64,000 nucleotides of DNA from Bacteroidales bacterium (GCA_017530365.1 JAFXMK010000014.1:56829-120828), one strand, 5' to 3'; counted from the first letter of the stretch, positions 44,875-54,001 are shown. Numbers and translations: made by a program. Notes: generated from the letters alone by a model not told the origin.

Positions 44875-45407
44875 TGAATGCTGTTAAAAACATGGAGAAA
44901 AGCTTCGAGAAGTTCCTGACCGCCGTCATCGACTTCTTCTATCCTCCGTTCCGGAAGATCATGCCTTTAGATCTGTTTCGTTACGGCTGTTGTGGCGGCT
45001 TGAACTTGGCGCTGGAATGGGTGTTGTATTATGTGTTCTACCATTTTGTCTTCCATGGTCGGGTGTTCGATATGGGCTTTGTTGCCTTTACGCCCCATAT
45101 CGCCGCTTTCGTCTTCAAGTTTCCCATCACTTTCCTGACGGGTTTCTGGCTGGCACGACATATCAGCTTCTCAGGCTCCACGTTGAGGGGAAGGACGCAA
45201 ATCGTCCGTTATCTGATCGTCACGGTGGTCAACATCTTGATCAATTACCTGGGTTTGAAACTCTTTGTGGAGGTCTTCCAGTGGTGGCCAACCGTGTCGT
45301 ACATCATCATATCCGTCATTTGTGTGACCTTCAGCTATCTTACGAATAAATATTACTCTTTCAAAAAAGCCAAAAACGATGGACAGTCTTCAGCTAATCA
45401 AGAATAA
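44874..45407 (+). CDS. GtrA family membrane protein
   Basis: A 177-aa protein with four hydrophobic segments (for example [55 protein letters not shown] and [18 protein letters not shown]), ending in KYYSFKKA, the usual GtrA C-terminal pattern. GtrA-like proteins are implicated in moving polyprenyl-linked sugars across the membrane. Its coupling to isoprenoid genes (one-base overlap with mvk) fits a polyprenyl-phosphate context. It overlaps rfaE2 by 29 bases. Confidence 0.85.
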   Translation: MNAVKNMEKSFEKFLTAVIDFFYPPFRKIMPLDLFRYGCCGGLNLALEWVLYYVFYHFVFHGRVFDMGFVAFTPHIAAFVFKFPITFLTGFWLARHISFSGSTLRGRTQIVRYLIVTVVNILINYLGLKLFVEVFQWWPTVSYIIISVICVTFSYLTNKYYSFKKAKNDGQSSANQE

Positions 45408-45867
45408 AATCATAAACACCTCTCACCTCTCACCTCTTACCTCTCACCTTCACCTCTGGAAGGATATGAAAGTGGTCTTCACCAACGGCTGTTTTGATAT
45501 CTTGCATCGTGGTCATGTGGAGTATTTGTCAAAAGCTGCCGACATGGGTGATGTGTTGGTAGTAGGTTTGAACACCGATGCCTCGGTTCGTCGATTGAAA
45601 GGCGATGGGCGTCCCGTCAATAACGAAGAGGCGAGGGCGCTGGTCCTTGCTTCATTGAGCTTTGTGGATGCCGTGGTGTTGTTTGACGAGGACACGCCTT
45701 ACGAGCTGATCAAGGCCATTCGTCCCGATGTGTTGGTAAAGGGGGCTGATTATAAAGTTGAAGAGATTGTAGGCTATGATGTTGTCACTTCATACGGCGG
45801 CAAGGTTGTAACAGTGCCACTGGTGGAAGGGTATTCCTCTTCAAAGTATCTAACCTTTAACCTTTAA
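45379..45867 (+). CDS. rfaE2: D-glycero-beta-D-manno-heptose 1-phosphate adenylyltransferase
   Basis: A 162-aa nucleotidyltransferase that activates heptose-1-phosphate for lipopolysaccharide core synthesis. Motifs: [18 protein letters not shown] (HxGH-type nucleotidyltransferase signature), [36 protein letters not shown] and [10 protein letters not shown]. The start at 45379 matches the family N-terminus ([11 protein letters not shown]). It means residues ~14-28 ([15 protein letters not shown]) come from a short intergenic-type repeat in frame (45418-45457). The C-terminus (KYLTFNL) also runs into a repeat. The sugar kinase partner (RfaE1) is not in view. Confidence 0.88.
   Translation: MDSLQLIKNKIINTSHLSPLTSHLHLWKDMKVVFTNGCFDILHRGHVEYLSKAADMGDVLVVGLNTDASVRRLKGDGRPVNNEEARALVLASLSFVDAVVLFDEDTPYELIKAIRPDVLVKGADYKVEEIVGYDVVTSYGGKVVTVPLVEGYSSSKYLTFNL
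45418..45457 (+). repeat. CCTCTCACCTCT repeat inside rfaE2
   Basis: Iterations of CTCACCTCTCACCTCTTACC, the reverse complement of the GGTGAGAGG-type repeat at 27719 and 28985. Here it is translated as part of the rfaE2 N-terminal region. Confidence 0.6.
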
Positions 45868-45887
45868 CCCTTAACCCTTAACCTTAC
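45851..45887. repeat. TAACCTTTAACC repeat between convergent rfaE2 and recG
   Basis: Six-base-period wording (AACCTTTAACCTTTAACCC then TTAACCCTTAACC) that supplies the last codons and stop of rfaE2 and reaches the recG stop. It belongs to the same family as the repeats at 27719, 28985 and 45418. Confidence 0.55.
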
Positions 45888-47989
45888 CCGATCTGACTCC
45901 AGTCGAAGGTTTGGGCAAACAATTCCTTGTAATGCTCCCGTAACATCCTGTTTTCCGGCTTGATGAGTTTGGGATCGTCGTTGAGGATCTGGATGGCGGC
46001 ATCCCTCACTTGAGGAATCAGGGCACCATCTTTTTGCAGATCTCCGATGAGCATTTCAATTTGGCCGGATTGGCGCAATCCGCCTGTCTCTCCGGGACCG
46101 CGCAGTTCCAGATCCACTTCGGCGATTTGGAAGCCGTCGTTGGTGGCGCACATGGTTTTCATGCGTTTCTTGCCGTCGTCAGAAAGCTTGTGGTCGGTGA
46201 CCAAGATGCAGTACGACTGGTCGGCGCCGCGACCCACTCGACCACGTAGTTGGTGCAGCTGCGAGAGGCCGAAGCGGTTGGCATTCTCGATGATCATGAC
46301 CGTGGCGTTGGGGATGTTGACGCCCACTTCAATGACCGTGGTGGCTACCATGATCTGTGTGTTTTTCGTGATGAAACGCTGCATCTCGAAGTCTTTGTCC
46401 TCAGGTTTTAGCTGGCCGTGGCAGACGGAGATCTTGTATTCCGGCTCAGGAAAGTCCCTTAGTAGAGCTTCATAGCCCTCCTGTAATGCGATCATGTCGG
46501 TCTTTTCTGATTCCTTGATCAAAGGATAAACCACGTAGATCTGTCTTCCTTTGGCGATCTGTTGTTTCATGAACATCATGATACGATAGCGGTCGTCATC
46601 ATAGACGTGATAAGTCTCTACGGGCTTCCTTCCAGGCGGCAACTCGTCGATTTTCGACACGTCCAGGTCGCCATATTGGGTCATGGCTAGGGTACGTGGG
46701 ATAGGGGTGGCGGTCATCACTAGCGTATGAGGCGGGCGCTCGGTTTTTTCCCAGAACTTGGAGCGTTGTGCCACGCCGAAGCGGTGTTGTTCGTCGATGA
46801 TGGCCAGTCCTAATCTCTTGAATATCACCTTTTCTTCGATGAGGGCATGCGTGCCCACGATGATCTGCAACGAACCGTCTTCCAATCCTTCATGGATTTC
46901 GCGACGATCTTTGGTCTTGGTGGAGCCGGTAAGCAGGGCGAACTTCACGGGCATGTCCTTGAGCAGTTCCTTGAGGGTGGCGTAATGTTGGGTGGCCAGA
47001 ATTTCTGTCGGGGCCATCATACAGGCCTGGTAGCCGTTGTCGAGAGCCAACAACATCACCATCATGGCCACGATGGTCTTGCCACTGCCTACATCACCTT
47101 GCAGCAGGCGGTTCATCTGATGACCGCTGCCGAGGTCGATGCGGATCTCACGGATGACCCGCTTTTGGGCATTGGTGAGTGGGAAGGGAAGGTGCTCTTT
47201 ATAGAAGGTGTTGAAGTAGTCGCCCACTTGGCTAAATACATAGCCTTGGTTGAGACTCTCGCGGCGTTTTTTTGCCCTTAATAGTTTGAGTTGGAAAAAG
47301 AGGTGCTCCTCATATTTCAACCGTCGGGTGGCCTGCTGTATCTCGATGTTGTTGGCAGGGATATGAATTTGGTAATAGGCGTATTTTCTTGGGATGAGCT
47401 GTTCTCGCTGCAATAGGTTCAACGGTAGGGTTTCCGGGATGAAATCCATTACCTGCTGAAGGATTTGGCGTTGTATCTTGGCAATCTGACGGGTGCCTAG
47501 GCCGTGGTCCTTCATCTTTTCGGTGGTATTATACACGCCTTGCAGTCCCTCTCCGATCAAAGGGTCATTGGGGTTGTATTCCTCGATTTCGGGATGAGCG
47601 AAGTTATAGTTGTGGTTGAACTCACTGGCTTTTCCGAATAGGACGTATTTTACGCCCGGCTTGAAGCGGTTCTTGATCCACTTGAGGCCACGGAAGAACA
47701 CTAGCTCGATCGAGCCAGTATCGTCAGAAAAACGGGCTGTTGCCCTTGTTGCCCTTGGAGCCCCTATGAGCTGTACTTGGTCGATGGTACCGATGAGCTG
47801 GTAATACACCAGGTCGTCGTTCACCTGTGCCACCTTGTGGATCTGGCTCTTGTCGATATACCTGAAAGGAAATTGGTTGAGCATATCCATGAAGGTGAAC
47901 ACCTTGAGCTCTTTGCCCAAAATTTCTGCCTTTTTAGGCCCGACGCCTTTCAGGTAGCTGATGTTGGTATGCAACAGGTTGACTTCCAT
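45884..47989 (-). CDS. recG: ATP-dependent DNA helicase RecG
   Basis: RecG remodels stalled forks and branched DNA in recombinational repair. The 701-aa protein has the N-terminal wedge domain (YLKGVGPKKAEILGKEL at about residue 10, OB fold with GTIDQVQLIG), then SF2 helicase motifs: GDVGSGKTIVAMM (Walker A, about 290), MAPTEILATQHY (Ia), LAIIDEQHRFGV (DEQH box), VMTATPIPRTLAM (III), ATTVIEVGVNIPNAT (V) and QLRGRVGRGADQSYC (VI). The start is set at 47989, giving MEVNLLHTNISYLKG, the family N-terminus; the open extension upstream lies within and beyond the -7 box. Only four bases separate the box from this ATG. Confidence 0.95.
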   Translation of the reverse strand: MEVNLLHTNISYLKGVGPKKAEILGKELKVFTFMDMLNQFPFRYIDKSQIHKVAQVNDDLVYYQLIGTIDQVQLIGAPRATRATARFSDDTGSIELVFFRGLKWIKNRFKPGVKYVLFGKASEFNHNYNFAHPEIEEYNPNDPLIGEGLQGVYNTTEKMKDHGLGTRQIAKIQRQILQQVMDFIPETLPLNLLQREQLIPRKYAYYQIHIPANNIEIQQATRRLKYEEHLFFQLKLLRAKKRRESLNQGYVFSQVGDYFNTFYKEHLPFPLTNAQKRVIREIRIDLGSGHQMNRLLQGDVGSGKTIVAMMVMLLALDNGYQACMMAPTEILATQHYATLKELLKDMPVKFALLTGSTKTKDRREIHEGLEDGSLQIIVGTHALIEEKVIFKRLGLAIIDEQHRFGVAQRSKFWEKTERPPHTLVMTATPIPRTLAMTQYGDLDVSKIDELPPGRKPVETYHVYDDDRYRIMMFMKQQIAKGRQIYVVYPLIKESEKTDMIALQEGYEALLRDFPEPEYKISVCHGQLKPEDKDFEMQRFITKNTQIMVATTVIEVGVNIPNATVMIIENANRFGLSQLHQLRGRVGRGADQSYCILVTDHKLSDDGKKRMKTMCATNDGFQIAEVDLELRGPGETGGLRQSGQIEMLIGDLQKDGALIPQVRDAAIQILNDDPKLIKPENRMLREHYKELFAQTFDWSQIG

Positions 47990-47993
47990 ACCG

Positions 47994-48001
47994 CAAAGAT
48001 A
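47994..48001 (-). promoter_or_regulatory. -7 box TATCTTTG four bases before the recG ATG
   Basis: The minus strand reads TATCTTTG-CGGT-ATG, predicting a leaderless recG mRNA. Confidence 0.6.
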
Positions 48002-48018
48002 ATAAAAAACCGATAAAG

Positions 48019-48110
48019 CCATCCGCCTTTGGCGGATGAAAGCTTCATAGAACAAATTCCTTCCATAGAGCTGGCATCCCCTGGGGGATGCTACTACCCT
48101 TGGGGACTTC
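48019..48110. repeat. REP-like double-hairpin element
   Basis: Two perfect inverted repeats: ATCCGCC/GGCGGAT (48021-48027 and 48031-48037) and GCATCCCC/GGGGATGC (48074-48081 and 48084-48091). They are joined by a conserved-looking spacer (GAAAGCTTCATAGAACAAAT...). The element fills the gap between recG and the EamA gene and overlaps the latter's last codons (ARSPQG). I recognise the GCATCCCC...GGGGATGC wording as a dispersed Bacteroidota repeat; it may also terminate transcription. Confidence 0.6.
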
Positions 48111-49005
48111 TAGCCCTGCTCTTGTTCACCAAGATCACTCCAGTGAAAACCAACACCGCCGCTAACAACTTCTGCCAGGTCAAGCGATCCATGCCTAAAA
48201 CGATGGCCGTCACCATGCCGATCAACGGCTGGACGTAGGTGTAGAGGCTCACCACGGTGGGACGAAGTTGCTTTTGCCCGATAGGCAACAGAAAATAGGC
48301 AATGAAGGTGGCAAAGACGATGATATAGCCTAATTGCAGCCAGTAGCTAGTGCTCATCTCAGCGAAAGGCAGATGGGTCAACTCCTTGATGTCGAGCGGA
48401 ACAGCCACAATGGTGGAAAAGAGGAAGATCCACTTCATGAAGGTGACCACGTGGTAACGCTGGATCAAAGGTCTGAAGATGCCGAGATAGGAGGCGAAAA
48501 ACAGGCAGTTGCCAATCATCAGCAGGATGCCGATGGGCTTCGATTGGGTGATACCGTTGCCATGAACACCTATGGTATTAAGTACCAGCAGGATGACGCC
48601 GACAAAACTGATGGCCACACCTCCGGCCTTCTTCAAAGTGATGGGCTCCTTCAGGGCGATGGCCGCGATGAACATGGTAAAAATAGGCGTGGTGGAGGTG
48701 ATGATGGAGGTGTCGAGTGGCGTGGTGAACTTGCTCGACTCTAGATAGGCTAGTTGGGTCAGCAAGAAGCCCAACATGGAAGCGACAAAGATGCCACAAA
48801 GATCTTTGAATGGCACCTTCTCCTTAGGTAGGAATAGCGATATGAGCCAAAACAGCACGCAGGCTCCTACTGATCTGAAGCAGAATAAACCCAAAGAGCC
48901 GACCAACCCACTGTTGGTCAGCTCTTTGCAGATGATGATGTTGAATCCGAAAATGGTATAGGCCCCTAATACCGATAAATGACCTATTAATTTGTTCGTT
49001 TTCAA
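48094..49005 (-). CDS. EamA/DMT family transporter
   Basis: A 303-aa membrane protein with ten hydrophobic segments in two EamA halves (first about residues 9-145, second about 160-296). Characteristic stretches: HLSVLGAYTIFGFNIIICKE at the N-terminus, TTPIFTMFIAAIALKEPITL and YTYVQPLIGMVTAIVLGMDR, each ending a half. These drug/metabolite transporters export amino acids, nucleotides or other metabolites; the substrate is not evident. It lies 29 bases downstream of gldN, separated by short repeats, so cotranscription with the T9SS genes is possible. The last residues come from a dispersed repeat. Confidence 0.85.
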   Translation of the reverse strand: MKTNKLIGHLSVLGAYTIFGFNIIICKELTNSGLVGSLGLFCFRSVGACVLFWLISLFLPKEKVPFKDLCGIFVASMLGFLLTQLAYLESSKFTTPLDTSIITSTTPIFTMFIAAIALKEPITLKKAGGVAISFVGVILLVLNTIGVHGNGITQSKPIGILLMIGNCLFFASYLGIFRPLIQRYHVVTFMKWIFLFSTIVAVPLDIKELTHLPFAEMSTSYWLQLGYIIVFATFIAYFLLPIGQKQLRPTVVSLYTYVQPLIGMVTAIVLGMDRLTWQKLLAAVLVFTGVILVNKSRARSPQG

Positions 49006-49033
49006 CTCCTAACTCCTCACTCCTAACTCCTCA
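49006..49033. repeat. ACTCCTAACTCCTCACTCCT repeat
   Basis: The gap between gldN and the EamA gene consists of iterated AACTCCTCACTCCT. The reverse complement (TTAGGAGTGAGGAGT) occurs after map at 4262-4276, so this is a second dispersed short-repeat family. Confidence 0.55.
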
Positions 49034-49034
49034 C

Positions 49035-49880
49035 TTAATATTCCCAGAGGCTCTGTTCATAGTCGAACATCTCGGTCTTGATGCGCTCTGATTCGTAGAG
49101 AGCGTCGATGTTCAAAGCGTAGGAGTTGATGTAGCGGTCGTACATGTTCTCTTCCTTGACGATGTAGCTATCGAACACGCGTTTGGTGAGGATCTCCTCG
49201 TAGGTGCGGCGTTCGGCGCCGTTCTTGCGGTTGGCTACGAAAGCCTCGGAGAGCACCTTACGGGTTTGGTCATCGTAAGGAATCCAGCAAGCCTGAGAGA
49301 GTCCGTCTTCATCCACGATGATGGGACCGAGGGCGATGATTCTCACGAGGAACTGCGACAAGTGCTTGTCGAAGTACCAGTCTTCCTTGATACGGAGACG
49401 AGAGACGTTGACCATACGGTCCTTGAAGACGATCTCGTTGGCGACTTCCACGCCGTCACGCATGATGACAGGTGGGTCACCGATCTTGGTGTTTTCCTTC
49501 TCGAAGTCATCGCGCGTCAGCGGCGTGACCATATCGTCGATATTGTTCTCCACTCGGTAGGCGGTAATACGTCCGTCAAGGATGCCATCGTAGAGCACCG
49601 TGGCGAGGTTTCTCCAATCTTCGGTAGGGTTGACAGGATAGTAGAACACTTGGTTGATCTTCTGTCGGAAATCGATCTCGCGGATGATGGTCTTCTTCCA
49701 CATCACATACTCCTCACGGATCTCCGGAAGGGGAGAGAGCTTCTTCTCGACCATGATATCTTGACGTTTCGACAGAATGCTGTTCTTGGGAGGCTTGACG
49801 TCGGTGGTCTGAGCGGTGAGGCTCAGCACCATGCCGAAAAGCATCGCGGCTGTCAGTGTTGAAACAAGTGTTTTTTTCAT
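49035..49880 (-). CDS. gldN: T9SS ring protein GldN/PorN
   Basis: A 281-aa periplasmic protein with signal peptide (MKKTLVSTLTAAMLFGMVLSLTAQ, read as two parts). GldN/PorN associates with the lipoprotein GldK/PorK to form the large periplasmic ring of the type IX secretion system. Family features: VMWKKTIIREIDFRQKINQ and FYYPVNPTEDWRNLATVLYD in the first half, DWYFDKHLSQFLVRIIALGP later. Length is near that of PorN-type proteins. It lies 24 bases after gldM in the gldKLMN operon. Confidence 0.92.
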   Translation of the reverse strand: MKKTLVSTLTAAMLFGMVLSLTAQTTDVKPPKNSILSKRQDIMVEKKLSPLPEIREEYVMWKKTIIREIDFRQKINQVFYYPVNPTEDWRNLATVLYDGILDGRITAYRVENNIDDMVTPLTRDDFEKENTKIGDPPVIMRDGVEVANEIVFKDRMVNVSRLRIKEDWYFDKHLSQFLVRIIALGPIIVDEDGLSQACWIPYDDQTRKVLSEAFVANRKNGAERRTYEEILTKRVFDSYIVKEENMYDRYINSYALNIDALYESERIKTEMFDYEQSLWEY

Positions 49881-49904
49881 CTTCTATGGTTTTAAGTTGT
49901 TGTC

Positions 49905-51629
49905 TTATTTGATTTCAACGGCGATCTGAGTGTCAAGTACTTTCTCCTTGTTGTCATTACCACGCACGCGGATGGCGGTGAACACGTAGATGTCGCCTGC
50001 GTTAGCGGAGTTGAACACACTCTTCAGCGTCTCGTTGAACCTTGAACCGGTGACCTTTTCTTCTTTCGTGGTGCCAGCCTTGGTTCTGTATTTCACGGTA
50101 TAGCCGGTCACATCGTAGTGGACACCTTCGAAGTCGAAGTCTTTCATCTCGGCTCTCACCATGTTGGCAGCGAGCAGGGCGCCCTTGGTGACTTTGCCGT
50201 CAGAGCCTACGTTGTCGATCTTGGCAGTCGGTTTTGGCAGTTCCTTCACGCGGAACTTCATGCTGCCCAGTGAGCTACCTTGCGAGCTGACGTGCACCAC
50301 CACTTCGTTGGCGCCGCCATTGACGCGGAGGTTGTAGGTGCCGTTGCCTGTACGAGTTAGGCTAGCGCCGGTGGCAGTGGCTGAGATCTCACCGCCCACA
50401 CCGCCGCCGATGGCAATCGGGTTGTCGATGCCGGCATAGACGACATTCATCTTGGTGGCGGAAACGCTCACCGCAGGAGGTGCCACGGTGAAGGAGTTCT
50501 CAAAAGTGAAGTCCTCCAACTCATTGGTCTTGGGGTTACGCATCTGGATGACGCCGGTGTATTTGTGGGAACCCACACCAACGTTGTATTCCAGGTCGAT
50601 GACGCCTTGGCTGTTGCTGGCATATTCCTTCTCGGGACCACCGTCGAGACGCACTCTTGCTGTGGTCTGGGTGTTTTGCCAAGCTGTAACCATTGCTTGT
50701 GCCTTATATTTCTGTCCAGAGAGGATGTAGCTGCTCTCTGCGAACACCTTGGCACCGATCTCGTCGAAAGTGTAGTCGTCAGCATGGATGTCTGACATCA
50801 ATTCGGTGATAGCGTTCAATTCGGCGGTCTCAGCCTCGGAGATGATCTTGTTGAGCAAGGTCACGTCGGCGACCAACACGGTATGGTGGAAGTTTTCATA
50901 TTCCCAACTGTCTTGCACCGCATCGGTGATGCCAGGATAGTAGCTGATCTTGGCACCATAGACGTCGCCTTCCAGAGGCAACTTCTTCATCTGGCTCTCA
51001 GAATAGCCGTTTTGTTTCAGGTATTCTTTCTCACCATAGATGCTGTCGGTGATCAGTCCGATTTCGTGGATGTGATCGGCCCCCATGGCCTTCACCACTT
51101 CACCGCGGAAGCGTCTGATCTTCTCGGAAAGCTCGTAAGCCTTGCCGCCATTGCCAGGACCTTCTGGATTACCCATCATATATTCTGTGGGACGGTTATA
51201 GTTGTCTCTCGACTTGACGATGGCGGTGTTGATGTCGTAGATCAAACGACCGTTTCGAAGGGTGTCGGCTGATTTCAGCAAGCCACTTTCGAGTGCCTGG
51301 CTGGCATCTTTGCCTTCCACTCTTTTCACGAGGTCCCATTTTAGGGCTTCGACGAAGTTGATCAGGTCATCGGCTTCCTTTCTCAAGTTCTGTGCCTGTT
51401 CCCAGTAGGGGCCGACCTTTTCTTGGTCGAGGCCATACTGTTCTTCAAAGGCGGTGTATTTTTGGTCGATCTGGTTCGACAGCGTGATGTTGGTGGTCTG
51501 GACACCTGCGTTCACTGTGTCGAATGCATCGAGGATATCTTTCGAGACATTCATGGCAAGAAGGGCAGTGTACACGAGGTACATCATGCCGATCATTTTC
51601 TGTCTCGGGGTTTCTTTAGCGCCTGACAT
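49905..51629 (-). CDS. gldM: T9SS inner-membrane motor protein GldM/PorM
   Basis: A 574-aa protein with one N-terminal membrane helix after a short cytoplasmic stretch (SGAKETPRQKMIGMMYLVYT, ALLAMNVSKDILDAF) and a long periplasmic part made of beta domains. GldM and GldL form the proton-driven motor that powers secretion; the GldM periplasmic arm reaches the GldK-GldN ring. It is somewhat longer than the roughly 515 aa usual for this family. It starts 35 bases after gldL and ends 24 bases before gldN. Confidence 0.93.
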   Translation of the reverse strand: MSGAKETPRQKMIGMMYLVYTALLAMNVSKDILDAFDTVNAGVQTTNITLSNQIDQKYTAFEEQYGLDQEKVGPYWEQAQNLRKEADDLINFVEALKWDLVKRVEGKDASQALESGLLKSADTLRNGRLIYDINTAIVKSRDNYNRPTEYMMGNPEGPGNGGKAYELSEKIRRFRGEVVKAMGADHIHEIGLITDSIYGEKEYLKQNGYSESQMKKLPLEGDVYGAKISYYPGITDAVQDSWEYENFHHTVLVADVTLLNKIISEAETAELNAITELMSDIHADDYTFDEIGAKVFAESSYILSGQKYKAQAMVTAWQNTQTTARVRLDGGPEKEYASNSQGVIDLEYNVGVGSHKYTGVIQMRNPKTNELEDFTFENSFTVAPPAVSVSATKMNVVYAGIDNPIAIGGGVGGEISATATGASLTRTGNGTYNLRVNGGANEVVVHVSSQGSSLGSMKFRVKELPKPTAKIDNVGSDGKVTKGALLAANMVRAEMKDFDFEGVHYDVTGYTVKYRTKAGTTKEEKVTGSRFNETLKSVFNSANAGDIYVFTAIRVRGNDNKEKVLDTQIAVEIK

Positions 51630-51664
51630 AGTGTCGTACTCCTTTCTTTAGTTCTTGAAGTAGA

Positions 51665-52423
51665 TTATGCCTTGATATTCATTGCTGACAGCATGCCGCC
51701 ATAGACATTGTTCAATGCGCTCAAGCGTGATGACAGCTGGGTCAGTTGCTTGTTGAGCTCGTTGGCGTTGTTGGCAGAAGCGTTGAGGTTGTCCATGTAG
51801 CTGGTCATCGTAGCGGCGAGCTTGCTGGAAGCGCTGGAAGTCTGCTCCATGCTTTGGAGTTGGATCTCGCAGATCGAATTGAGCGACTGCATGCTGGTGG
51901 CCACTTTTCTGAGCGTGTTGGTGTCCAGAGCGCTGAAGTCGAGCTTGTTCAACGAGTCAGTTAATTGTTGGTTGGATTTGGTATAGTTGTTGGCGAAATC
52001 GCTGATGGTTCTAGTGGCCTGTTCCATGGCCTTGGCGTAGTTATTGGTGGCTGAGGCGGCATTTGACATGGCTTCGTCCATCAAGGGCGAGTTGATGTTG
52101 CTATTGTTGTTGACCGCATTGCCTGTAGTGCCAAAGACTGTGTGTTTCTCACCATCCCAATCTTCCTCAAGTTCCACGAAGACGTTGTCCCATGCATAAT
52201 CAACGTGCTGGGGTTCGAAAGCTGAAAGGAAGAAGATGACAGCTTCAATACCCAGACCCAAAGCCAACATGAAGTCAGCACCTTGGATATGAGTCAGCTT
52301 GAAGTAAGCACCGATCATCACCACTGCAGCACCCCAACCATAGAAATAGCCCATGATTTTCTTGAACCTTTTCGAGACGAGGAATTTTTGGAATCCACTA
52401 AGTTGTTCTTTGTTTTTTGCCAT
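51665..52423 (-). CDS. gldL: T9SS inner-membrane motor protein GldL/PorL
   Basis: A 252-aa protein with two membrane helices (about residues 20-42, KKIMGYFYGWGAAVVMIGAY; and about 50-68, FMLALGLGIEAVIFFLSAF) and a cytoplasmic tail rich in Asn, Ser and Gln that is probably coiled coil. The second helix holds the Glu (in GLGIEAVIF) that is functionally critical in GldL as the proton-channel residue. With GldM it builds the T9SS motor. It lies 61 bases downstream of gldK. Confidence 0.93.
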   Translation of the reverse strand: MAKNKEQLSGFQKFLVSKRFKKIMGYFYGWGAAVVMIGAYFKLTHIQGADFMLALGLGIEAVIFFLSAFEPQHVDYAWDNVFVELEEDWDGEKHTVFGTTGNAVNNNSNINSPLMDEAMSNAASATNNYAKAMEQATRTISDFANNYTKSNQQLTDSLNKLDFSALDTNTLRKVATSMQSLNSICEIQLQSMEQTSSASSKLAATMTSYMDNLNASANNANELNKQLTQLSSRLSALNNVYGGMLSAMNIKA

Positions 52424-52484
52424 GACAAATAATTCTTAAAATGTTCTTTTTTAGTATGTTAATAAATATCTTTTAACTTTCAAT

Positions 52485-53894
52485 TTATCTATAGACTCTC
52501 GAAATCCTCGGATTATCGCCCTTGTTACGACCCATGAAAGGTTGGATGGTACGGAAACCGATATAGCTTCTAGCAGTGTCTTGGTACTCGAAATCGCGGG
52601 TGGTTACTTGGATATAATAGGAGATGTCTTTCCAGGAGCCGCCGCGGATGACTTTACGTTTCATGACCGGAGGGTCGTCATCCTGAGCATTGTAGGTGTA
52701 GTCGGGGTTCATATCCCAAGTGAAGTTGTAGGAGGTGGGATCGAAGGCGCTGTTGGTCCATTCAGCCACGTTGCCCGACATGTCGTACAAGCCGTAGTGG
52801 TTAGGAGGATAGCATCCCACGATGAGTGTTCTCAGGCCGCCGTCGGCAAGATAGTTGCCTCTCAAAGGCTTGAAGTTGGCCAGGAAACAGCCTTTCACGT
52901 TTCTGGTGCCGGGGCCTCCCCATGGATAGGGGTTCAGACGGTCGCCGCCGCGTGCTGCCCATTCCCATTCAGTCTCGGTGGGGAGACGGAATTCAGACAC
53001 CAAGGCACTCTTCTTGGAGGAGAGGAAAGCGTTTCTGAGTTGGGTTCTCCAAGTGCAGAAAGCCCTGGCTTGTTGCCAAGTGACACCTACCACGGGGTAG
53101 TTGTCGTAAGCCTGATGCCAGAAATATCTCTCGGTCATAGGATCGTTGAAGGAATAGGCGTAGTCATGGATCCAGCACAAGGTGTCAGGATAGACGTTGA
53201 TGGCTTCCTGACGGACATACACCGAACGGTCGGTGTAGCCTTGCTTACGGTTGGTCCAAGCTCCCTTCCTGTTTGGGGAGATGCCGTTGTCGGCCTCTCC
53301 AATGGAGTAGTCGTTCGGTGTGAGATCCTCGCCTGCAAACTCCTTGCGAGCAGCAGCCCGTAAGTCAACCCAAAAATATGAATAATACAATTTACGGGTG
53401 TCGATTTCCTTGGCGCGGAAATATCTCTCATGTTCTGGAAGATACATGGGTTCCAAAGCCTCTCTCACTTCCTGGTCCTTACTGTTCCAGTCGATCTTCT
53501 CTTTCCAATTCAGGACTGGTGGATCCAGTGTCTCGCCATTCTTTGTCTCGCTGATGGCATAGACATCGGGGTTGACTTCGGCGAGAATCCTTCTTGCGAT
53601 GGAGTCTCTGACCCAATATACGAATTGCCTGTACTCGTTGTTGGTGATTTCCGTCTCATCCATGAAGAAAGCGGAGACAGAAACAGTCTTCGGCTCATAC
53701 AGCATGGCGGAGTTGATGTCTTCACCACCAACCCCCATGGTATAGCTTCCCATTGGGATGAAAACCATTCCGTACGGGTCGGGCTGGTTGAAAGAAGAGG
53801 ATGATTTGCGTACGCCAACCAATTCCCCTTGATTGCCTCTTCCACAGGATGCAAGCAGCAATGCTACGGAAAAAACAAACAGTAATTTTTTCAT
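52485..53894 (-). CDS. gldK: T9SS ring lipoprotein GldK/PorK
   Basis: A 469-aa outer-membrane lipoprotein (MKKLLFVFSVALLLASC, lipobox LASC, Cys17). The fold is that of formylglycine-generating enzyme/sulfatase-modifying factor: MVFIPMGSYTMGVGGED, FMDETEITNNEYRQFVYW, EFRLPTETEWEWAARGG, GLYDMSGNVAEWTNSAFDP and RKVIRGGSWKD ... YIGFRTI. In GldK/PorK this domain is structural. GldK and GldN form the periplasmic T9SS ring. An upstream in-frame ATG at 53909 would add MIIKK; 53894 gives the cleaner signal peptide. It follows porP by 107 bases. Confidence 0.93.
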   Translation of the reverse strand: MKKLLFVFSVALLLASCGRGNQGELVGVRKSSSSFNQPDPYGMVFIPMGSYTMGVGGEDINSAMLYEPKTVSVSAFFMDETEITNNEYRQFVYWVRDSIARRILAEVNPDVYAISETKNGETLDPPVLNWKEKIDWNSKDQEVREALEPMYLPEHERYFRAKEIDTRKLYYSYFWVDLRAAARKEFAGEDLTPNDYSIGEADNGISPNRKGAWTNRKQGYTDRSVYVRQEAINVYPDTLCWIHDYAYSFNDPMTERYFWHQAYDNYPVVGVTWQQARAFCTWRTQLRNAFLSSKKSALVSEFRLPTETEWEWAARGGDRLNPYPWGGPGTRNVKGCFLANFKPLRGNYLADGGLRTLIVGCYPPNHYGLYDMSGNVAEWTNSAFDPTSYNFTWDMNPDYTYNAQDDDPPVMKRKVIRGGSWKDISYYIQVTTRDFEYQDTARSYIGFRTIQPFMGRNKGDNPRISRVYR

Positions 53895-54001
53895 CTTCTT
53901 GATAATCATATAGTTGTCTATCTTCTAAATGTTCAGGGTCTATTCCAATTAACCACCAAAAGCTTCAAATATTGTATTTACAGGGAATTTTTTTTCAATC
54001 A

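Noticed and set aside
45379-45465. Possibility that rfaE2 starts only at ATG 45466 (MKVVFTNG)
   Set aside because: The residues from 45379 ([11 protein letters not shown]) match the normal RfaE2 N-terminus, so the longer form is preferred, though the shorter start is not excluded.
47990-48055. Upstream extension of recG (MFYEAFIRQRR...)
   Set aside because: It lies in the promoter and the REP-like element; the family N-terminus begins at 47989.
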